Assembly (NCBI GenBank): GCA_018268915.1
Contig: JAFDVQ010000006.1
Coordinates: 1,054,001 to 1,118,000 of the forward strand
Length of the DNA: 64,000 bases
Reading direction: 5' to 3'
From: Acidobacteriota bacterium
Lineage (GTDB): Bacteria > Acidobacteriota > Terriglobia > Terriglobales > Acidobacteriaceae
Part shown: one piece after another, positions 59,070 through 64,000 of the stretch
How the letters are laid out: every line of letters begins with the position of its first letter
How positions within the stretch are numbered: position 1 is the first letter of the stretch
Translations under genes and position numbers: made by a program
The notes under the pieces: model-generated
Database searches by the model: none
Seen by the model: only the letters and a program-made list of their open reading frames with translations
Told to the model about the DNA's origin: nothing

Positions 59070-61130
59070 TTAGGCAGTCGCAGGGATTCTTGTTAAAGAG
59101 ACGATGCTGATGTCGTCTTCCTGTCCGAAGTGCTGGACTTCATCGGCGATAAAAGAGGCGGTCTTACCCGCTTTGACGAGAGCCTGCACGCGTTCGAATC
59201 CGAATAGCTGGCCTTCGGCATTCGTGGCTTCAGCGAGGCCATCGGTCGCGAGAAAAAGCTGATCGTTTGGATTTAGCCGAAGCTGAGCTGTTGAGAAATC
59301 AGCGCCGTCCATAGCCCCCAGGGGTAGAGCGCCATCCAGTTGAACGGGATTGCCGTTGATATAGGGCGGCAAGTGGCCAGCGTTTGCGATGGTTGCGTCG
59401 CCCTCGGCGGTGATTCTCAGGGCCAGGCAGGTAGCGTAAGCCTCACCGCGACCCAGCAGTCTGCGGTTGAGAGCCTGCAGAACTGCGAGAGGATCAGACG
59501 TGATTTCGGCAGTGCTGCGAGTCGCGCCAACCAGAAGCGCGACGAGCATACCGGCCTGAAGGCCCTTTCCTGCTACATCTCCGACGACGATGAGCAAGCT
59601 GCCGTCAGCTGGATGGGGAATGATCTGGAAGAAATCTCCACCAACTTCGCGCGCCGGGCGGTATTCGCTTTCAATGTTGAGGCCAGAGACACTGACATGC
59701 GACTGGGGAAGGATGACTCGCTGAACTTCCTGAGCCTGCTTAAAATCAAGCGCCATCAGGCGCTGACGCTTGATGGAAAGGAAGAGACGGCGAACGAGCA
59801 GAATCGTGAGAACAACAACCAGTAGCAGTCGCGAAGCCACCGCGAGGTTGATCTGGACGCCAAACGGAAACCACGATACCCGCAAGCCCAGTTCAGACAG
59901 TTCGTGGGAGAACTCCGCCGTACTGGCGAGCAAGACCGGAGGAAGAGCGAGCCAGCCTTCGATTCCCTGGTCTCGAATTGCCTCGACGACTATCAAGAGC
60001 AAAAAGGCTGCGAGGATGAGACGAACGAGCAGTGATACGGAGTGACCTATTGTGGTGAACTGCGATCCGGCGGTGGCGGCGAAGAAATTTTCAGCGAGTG
60101 CCTCAGAGATGCCAAGCGTGACACTGAGGGGTATCAGCGCCCAAGGCAACCATGACGGTCGACGCTGGCGAAACCATACGCGCCAGATCATGACCCATCC
60201 GGCGTACTCGAGGGCGTAGAGGACGAAGTTGTGAGAGATCAGGTCGTATTGCGCATGGATGTAAGTGGACCAGACAGCGAAGGAACCGGAAGTGGCGTCA
60301 ATGGCGGCGAGAAGGAGGAGCCCTCCGATCCACAGATACACCCGATCGGAACGATCGAACAGAACCAGGCTGACTGCAAGAAGACCGAGGAGTCCGAAAA
60401 CGAGCGCCTCGATGGGCTGCCACAGGTAGGCACGTTTCAGCTCGGTGAGGTGGGATTGATGAACAAGAGTGATGGTGGAAGCTTCGCCCAGCACGGGCGC
60501 CGATTCGAATCCGCCGACTTCGCTTGCCTCGTAGAGGGTTTGCGGGTGCATGTATATGCGAAATGCGAGAAGGTGAGTTCCGGCCTTTGCAGAAGGCAGG
60601 AGAAACATCATTGGTTGCGAGTAATAGGGCTGCGGCGGATCGGAACTAAAGTCGCCGAAGTAGCCGATCATCTGGCTGTTATCGAAGAACTGGTAGGCGT
60701 CGTCGACCTGCGAAGGCCCAGCGATGGCGATGGGTGTATCTGCATCGGAATCTACCTGAACGCGCAGACGGTACCACGCGAAGCCCCAGTAACCTGCATG
60801 GCCGTGTGCAGTCCATCCGGATACAAAGCCGGATGCGCCGGTGATTGGGTTTTGAGCGCCAGACTTGGGAGTGAGGTCGACGTCCTCCCAATGTGAGTCG
60901 TCAAAGGCGGGGTCGGCCCAGAGGGGCCGACCTGTGCCAGGATCGAGCGGCGAGTCTCCGGTAGAGAATTTCCAGGGCCCGTACAAGGGAATCGCCGATT
61001 GGCTCAAACGGAGATGCTCAGTGTTCGAGGGCTGAGGCTTCGATTGCGCGCCCGAGGTGATTGCGGCCGCAACAAGGATTGCGAGAGCTGTCGAAACCGC
61101 AGAGAAGAACCGGTGAGAACGCGGCTGCAT
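59070..61130 (-). CDS. Membrane PP2C (SpoIIE-type) phosphatase, paralog of 40353-42425
   Basis: A 686-residue protein of the same build as the one at 40353. The signal peptide (FFSAVSTALAILVAAAITSG) is followed by a jelly-roll domain (LYGPWKFSTGDSPLDPGTG, WADPAFDDSHWEDVDLTP, GFAWYRLRVQVDSD), about seven helices and the SpoIIE domain (VGGDFFQIIPHPADG, LIVVGDVAGKGLQAGMLV, NAGHLPPYIN, LFLATDGLAEATNAEG). The ATG at 61130 is chosen for the signal peptide; the upstream frame is noise. It likely drives partner switching in response to an outside ligand. Confidence 0.9.
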   Translation of the reverse strand: MQPRSHRFFSAVSTALAILVAAAITSGAQSKPQPSNTEHLRLSQSAIPLYGPWKFSTGDSPLDPGTGRPLWADPAFDDSHWEDVDLTPKSGAQNPITGASGFVSGWTAHGHAGYWGFAWYRLRVQVDSDADTPIAIAGPSQVDDAYQFFDNSQMIGYFGDFSSDPPQPYYSQPMMFLLPSAKAGTHLLAFRIYMHPQTLYEASEVGGFESAPVLGEASTITLVHQSHLTELKRAYLWQPIEALVFGLLGLLAVSLVLFDRSDRVYLWIGGLLLLAAIDATSGSFAVWSTYIHAQYDLISHNFVLYALEYAGWVMIWRVWFRQRRPSWLPWALIPLSVTLGISEALAENFFAATAGSQFTTIGHSVSLLVRLILAAFLLLIVVEAIRDQGIEGWLALPPVLLASTAEFSHELSELGLRVSWFPFGVQINLAVASRLLLVVVLTILLVRRLFLSIKRQRLMALDFKQAQEVQRVILPQSHVSVSGLNIESEYRPAREVGGDFFQIIPHPADGSLLIVVGDVAGKGLQAGMLVALLVGATRSTAEITSDPLAVLQALNRRLLGRGEAYATCLALRITAEGDATIANAGHLPPYINGNPVQLDGALPLGAMDGADFSTAQLRLNPNDQLFLATDGLAEATNAEGQLFGFERVQALVKAGKTASFIADEVQHFGQEDDISIVSLTRIPATA

Positions 61131-61239
61131 TTTCCGAGGACCTCGGGGAGTGGAACGGGGGTTGCATCTCAATATAGCGGAACGCATGGATGAGCAGGCA
61201 GGGAAGTCGGTGCTTTTCCGCGAACAGACATTTGGGCAA

Positions 61240-62220
61240 TCAGTCGATGTGGTGCTTCGCGAGCCATGCGGCTTGTTGAGTGGCGAGGTCTCGGTCGTGG
61301 GCGCGTTCAGCTTTGTCGCCGATGGCGTCGCGGGGATCGAGCTGATCGAAGAAACGAGCAAGTTTTGCGGGGTCTTGACCGTTGAGAATTTGCTGCGAGA
61401 CTTGAGCGAGTTTTGCGGCGCATGAGGTCATGACGGCTTTGCCGAGTGCAGCAGAGCCTTGGCGGGGAGAGCCGTAGTAGCCGGGCCAGTCTGGTTGAGC
61501 AGCGAGAGAGTAAAGGTCCTTGAAGTCGCGGCCAGTCAGGGGCGGGGCAGATTTGTAAGCGGGGTCTACGAGTTCAGGATGAAGAAACAACATCTGGCTG
61601 TGCTCTCCGGCGCCGGCGTGGACCGTGAAGCCATCTTCGTCGGCGGCCTTTTTGTCGAGGACACTGGTGGCGACGTCGTAGCACTCGTTAACGGTGGTGA
61701 GACCGAAGAGGTGGACCATTGTGCCGCTGTAGGTGTCGTGGAAGAAGTCGGATGCCTGGGTCAGAGCTTTGTTGTGCGCGGGATCGCCGTGATCGTGGAC
61801 GATGAAGATCCATCGGAAACCCTGTTCGCCGAGAGAGCTTGCCAGGTCCATGTAGATGGCGCGGAACGTGGCGAGGCGGATGGTGATGGAGCCCGGATAG
61901 TTCCATTTGGCGCCCATACAGTTGGCTCCGCAGAAGCCGAGGGGGATTTCAGGGAAGATGAGGACGGTCCAACCGGGTCGTTGTGAAAGCGAGGCGGCGA
62001 CCTGTTCGGTGTAGTAGCGATCGGCATAGCCGTCTGTGTAGGTGGGCAGATAGGGGCCGTGCTCTTCGAGGATGCCTCCGGGGATGAGAATGACGGTTTT
62101 GGCACGATCGAGTTTGGCGATTTGAGGGCTGGTAAGGTCGGCGAAGCGGCGGACCTGGGCGAAGGCGATGGAGGATAGAAGCAGGGTGCAGAACGCGATG
62201 CGGAGAGAGAGGGCTTTCAT
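61240..62220 (-). CDS. Creatininase-family amidohydrolase, exported
   Basis: A 326-residue protein with a signal peptide (MKALSLRIAFCTLLLSSIAF, cleavage near AQV). VILIPGGILEEHGPYLPTYTDG contains the Glu/His metal ligands, WIFIVHDHGDPAHNKAL the next cluster and HAGAGEHSQMLFL another Glu/His pair, as in the creatininase family, which includes mycofactocin-system and dephospho-FAPy enzymes. Creatinine itself is unlikely as substrate for a periplasmic protein. AGGAG lies five bases before the ATG at 62220. Divergent from the methionine salvage genes. Confidence 0.87.
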   Translation of the reverse strand: MKALSLRIAFCTLLLSSIAFAQVRRFADLTSPQIAKLDRAKTVILIPGGILEEHGPYLPTYTDGYADRYYTEQVAASLSQRPGWTVLIFPEIPLGFCGANCMGAKWNYPGSITIRLATFRAIYMDLASSLGEQGFRWIFIVHDHGDPAHNKALTQASDFFHDTYSGTMVHLFGLTTVNECYDVATSVLDKKAADEDGFTVHAGAGEHSQMLFLHPELVDPAYKSAPPLTGRDFKDLYSLAAQPDWPGYYGSPRQGSAALGKAVMTSCAAKLAQVSQQILNGQDPAKLARFFDQLDPRDAIGDKAERAHDRDLATQQAAWLAKHHID

Positions 62221-62332
62221 GGGAACTCCTGGTGGTGATCGCGGGAAGCAGGTTGGGGGTGAGAGCATGTTGCAGCGCGCAGCTAAGAAAAAGCAACTGC
62301 TGGTCCCTCGACTGAGCCGGTTTCGATGGGCC

Positions 62333-62351
62333 GGCTGCGCTCAGGATGGCA
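62333..62351. repeat. Dispersed GCTCAGGATGGCAG repeat copy
   Basis: GGCTGCGCTCAGGATGGCAG matches the core of the repeats at 2621, 24905 and 44401 with one change. It lies in the divergent gap between the creatininase gene and mtnB. Confidence 0.55.
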
Positions 62352-62418
62352 GTCATTCTCGTGAGTCGGAATAGATAAGAACAGAGAGCTATTGCTGATT
62401 GCTACACTGCATTCACGT

Positions 62419-63060
62419 ATGGTCCCCGATGCGCCCCTGCACCATCACGAACAGCTACAAAGAGAGGTCGAAGAGCTGTGTTCTACGGCGCGGCAGTGTT
62501 ATGCCCGGGGGTGGGTTCCGGCGACAAGTGGGAATTTCAGTTTGCGATCGGGAAACCGCGTGTTCATCACTGCGAGTGGGCTGGATAAGGGAAAGCTGAG
62601 GCCCGAGGATCTGCTGGAAATCGATTTGGATGGAGAGGTGATTGGCGGACAGGGACGGCCTTCGGCGGAGACTGCACTGCATCTGGTGATTTATCGGGAA
62701 CGGGTAAGTGCGGGGGCGATTCTGCACGTGCACTCGGTCTGGAATACGCTGCTGTCGGGAAAATTTGAGGGAGACGGATTTGTTGCTCTGCGCGGATATG
62801 AGTTGCTGAAGGGGCTTTCGGATGTGGCGACGCATGAGCATGAGGAGCGCGTGCCGATTATCGCGAACACGCAGGAGTATGCGCCGCTGGCGGCGAATTT
62901 GAAAAACGTGTTACAGCAGAACGCTGATGCTCATGGGGTTTTGTTGAGTCGACATGGGCTTTATACTTGGGGTGAATGGGTGGCTGGAGCCCGTCGTCAC
63001 CTGGAGGCACTCGAGTTTCTGTTCGAGGTGGAGGGACGGCGGGTCTTCGGAGGGTTCTAG
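62419..63060 (+). CDS. mtnB: Methylthioribulose-1-phosphate dehydratase MtnB
   Basis: A 213-residue class II aldolase-fold enzyme. TSGNFSLRSGNRVFITASG, PSAETALHLVIYRE (Glu84 acid/base candidate) and AILHVHSVWNT (zinc ligands His103, His105) are family landmarks, with the third ligand in LSRHGLYTWG. It dehydrates methylthioribulose-1-phosphate in methionine salvage. The ATG at 62419 is preferred to the TTG at 62392. The mtnD gene follows 100 bases later, with a palindromic repeat between. mtnA and mtnK are not in the window. Confidence 0.93.
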   Translation: MVPDAPLHHHEQLQREVEELCSTARQCYARGWVPATSGNFSLRSGNRVFITASGLDKGKLRPEDLLEIDLDGEVIGGQGRPSAETALHLVIYRERVSAGAILHVHSVWNTLLSGKFEGDGFVALRGYELLKGLSDVATHEHEERVPIIANTQEYAPLAANLKNVLQQNADAHGVLLSRHGLYTWGEWVAGARRHLEALEFLFEVEGRRVFGGF

Positions 63061-63062
63061 TT

Positions 63063-63134
63063 CCCATGTCTCAAAATCGAGACATGGGGCACCCGACTTT
63101 TCGTTCCCACATCTCTTCGAGATATGGGGCACCC
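63063..63134. repeat. Two palindromic repeats between mtnB and mtnD
   Basis: Copy one: CCCATGTCTC / GAGACATGGG with an AAAATC loop, then GCACCC (63063-63094). Copy two: CCCACATCTC / GAGATATGGG with a short loop, then GCACCC (63106-63134). They are members of the same family as 46818-46862 and may act as a stem between operon genes. Confidence 0.7.
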
Positions 63135-63160
63135 AGTTCTTGACAGAAGGAGTGCGGGTT

Positions 63161-63730
63161 ATGGCAGTTCTTCGCTTCCCCCATGACGATCAGAAAATTG
63201 ATGTCGAGTCGGAGATTCGCGAGGAGCTGGCGGGTCTGGGAATTGATTACGAGCATTGGAGCCTGGATCGCGTGGGGGCGGATGCTTCGGCTGAAGATGT
63301 GCTGAAGGCGTACGCAGTCGAGATAGATGAGATGAAGCGGGGCGGCGGATATGTGACGGCCGATGTGATCGATGTGAATCCGGCGACGCCGAATCTGGAT
63401 GCGATGCTGGCGAAGTTCGACAAAGAGCATACGCACTCGGAAGATGAGGTGCGGTTCATCCTGGCGGGTCGCGGGATTTTCTTTCTGAACATACAGGGCA
63501 AGGTTGCGTCGGTGGAGGTTGGGCCGGGCGATATGCTGCGCGTGCCGAAGGGAACTACGCACTGGTTCACGCTGTGCGAAGACCGGCGGATTCGCGCGAT
63601 TCGATGGTTCCAGCAGACTTCGGGATGGACGCCGGAATATACGGCGTCGGGCGTGGATAAGAACTATCAGCCGCTGTGCTTTGGTCCTGCGTATGTGGGG
63701 CCGCGCGTGGAGACCGGCATCTGCGTATGA
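63161..63730 (+). CDS. mtnD: Acireductone dioxygenase MtnD
   Basis: A 189-residue cupin. EHTHSEDEVRFILAGRG holds the metal ligands His90, His92 and Glu96, and GTTHWFTL the fourth (His134). With iron it oxidises the acireductone to the ketoacid precursor of methionine. AGAAGGAG lies nine bases before the ATG. Its stop overlaps the start of mtnC (ATGA at 63727-63730). Confidence 0.95.
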   Translation: MAVLRFPHDDQKIDVESEIREELAGLGIDYEHWSLDRVGADASAEDVLKAYAVEIDEMKRGGGYVTADVIDVNPATPNLDAMLAKFDKEHTHSEDEVRFILAGRGIFFLNIQGKVASVEVGPGDMLRVPKGTTHWFTLCEDRRIRAIRWFQQTSGWTPEYTASGVDKNYQPLCFGPAYVGPRVETGICV

Positions 63731-64000
63731 GCCTGAAGGCGCCGAAAAAACATTCTGACGAGATGAGCAATTCGCTGAAGGCTCCGAAGCTGTTTCTGCT
63801 GGACGTTGAGGGAACGGTTGCGCCGATGTCGCTGGTGTACGAGCAGCTGTTTCCATATGCGCGAACGCACTTCGAGCGCTATCTGCAGGGCCACTCCGGC
63901 GAGCAGGGAGTGGTGAACGATCTGGCTGCGCTGGCGGAGGAGAATGCGAAGGAGACGGATCCAGAGGCGCCGAAGTTTACGAATCCGGATTACTGGGATG
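63727..64000 (+). CDS. mtnC: Enolase-phosphatase E1 (acireductone synthase) MtnC, 3' end cut by window edge
   Basis: The first 91 codons are present. KLFLLDVEGTVAPMSLVYEQ is the HAD motif I of MtnC (usually DIEGTTTPISFV), and LFPYARTHFERYLQ is the conserved following helix. The enzyme enolises and dephosphorylates 2,3-diketo-5-methylthiopentyl-1-phosphate to give the substrate of MtnD. The overlap with mtnD indicates translational coupling. A second possible start is at 63763 (MSNSLKAPK). Confidence 0.92.
   Translation, partial: MSLKAPKKHSDEMSNSLKAPKLFLLDVEGTVAPMSLVYEQLFPYARTHFERYLQGHSGEQGVVNDLAALAEENAKETDPEAPKFTNPDYWD

Noticed and set aside
62221..62418. SAM or other methionine riboswitch upstream of mtnB
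   Set aside because: No conserved riboswitch core could be found; the gap contains a dispersed repeat instead.
1..64000. tRNA or rRNA genes
   Set aside because: No cloverleaf with a T-loop motif or rRNA-like segment was recognised by eye.

Overview
The window looks like chromosomal DNA of a GC-rich member of the Acidobacteriaceae (soil Acidobacteriota such as Edaphobacter, Granulicella or Terriglobus). This is an inference from gene content: two ADOP-type FtsX/MacB permeases (one paired with a PadR regulator), CRTAC1/FG-GAP secreted proteins, a GH92 mannosidase, a GH109-like oxidoreductase, propeller sensor kinases and many short palindromic dispersed repeats. No rRNA, tRNA, CRISPR array, prophage or insertion sequence was seen.

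Layout. 1-11.4 kb: an ADOP permease cut by the left edge, a Tat-exported GH109-like Gfo/Idh/MocA protein, an M3 peptidase with two small genes, a second ADOP permease with its PadR regulator, and an unassigned protein. 11.5-20.5 kb: an FG-GAP secreted protein, the peptidoglycan editing factor PgeF, trehalose-phosphatase, small membrane proteins, a GH92 enzyme and a D-2-hydroxyacid dehydrogenase. 20.4-24.7 kb: a minus-strand operon headed by a clear TPP riboswitch, encoding a TonB-dependent receptor, an APH-fold kinase and a PnuC-family permease. Together they form a plausible thiamine uptake and trapping pathway. 24.9-29.8 kb: a tight four-gene operon of a propeller histidine kinase, a NarL-type regulator, a small exported protein and a transglutaminase-like protein. 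30-39 kb: exported and accessory proteins, an Rrf2 regulator, DUF805, DinB and HEAT proteins. 39-42.4 kb: recA and a membrane PP2C (SpoIIE-type) phosphatase.

42.4-55.7 kb: a block holding phosphohexomutase and mannose-1-phosphate guanylyltransferase (GDP-mannose supply), a site-2 protease, an aminotransferase, coaD, a CadC-like TPR regulator and exported proteins. The base skew of the + strand changes abruptly from G-rich to C-rich at about 42.45 kb and back at about 55.68 kb, independent of coding strand, which suggests an inverted segment. 55.7-64 kb: a TonB-C-terminal protein, trmJ, serB, a second PP2C phosphatase, a creatininase-family protein, and the methionine salvage genes mtnB, mtnD and mtnC, the last cut by the right edge.

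The most informative non-coding features are the TPP riboswitch with three copies of a complementary 11-14 base element arranged as a possible expression platform, several hairpin terminators, a terminator with no gene in front of it (possible small RNA), and families of dispersed palindromic repeats.
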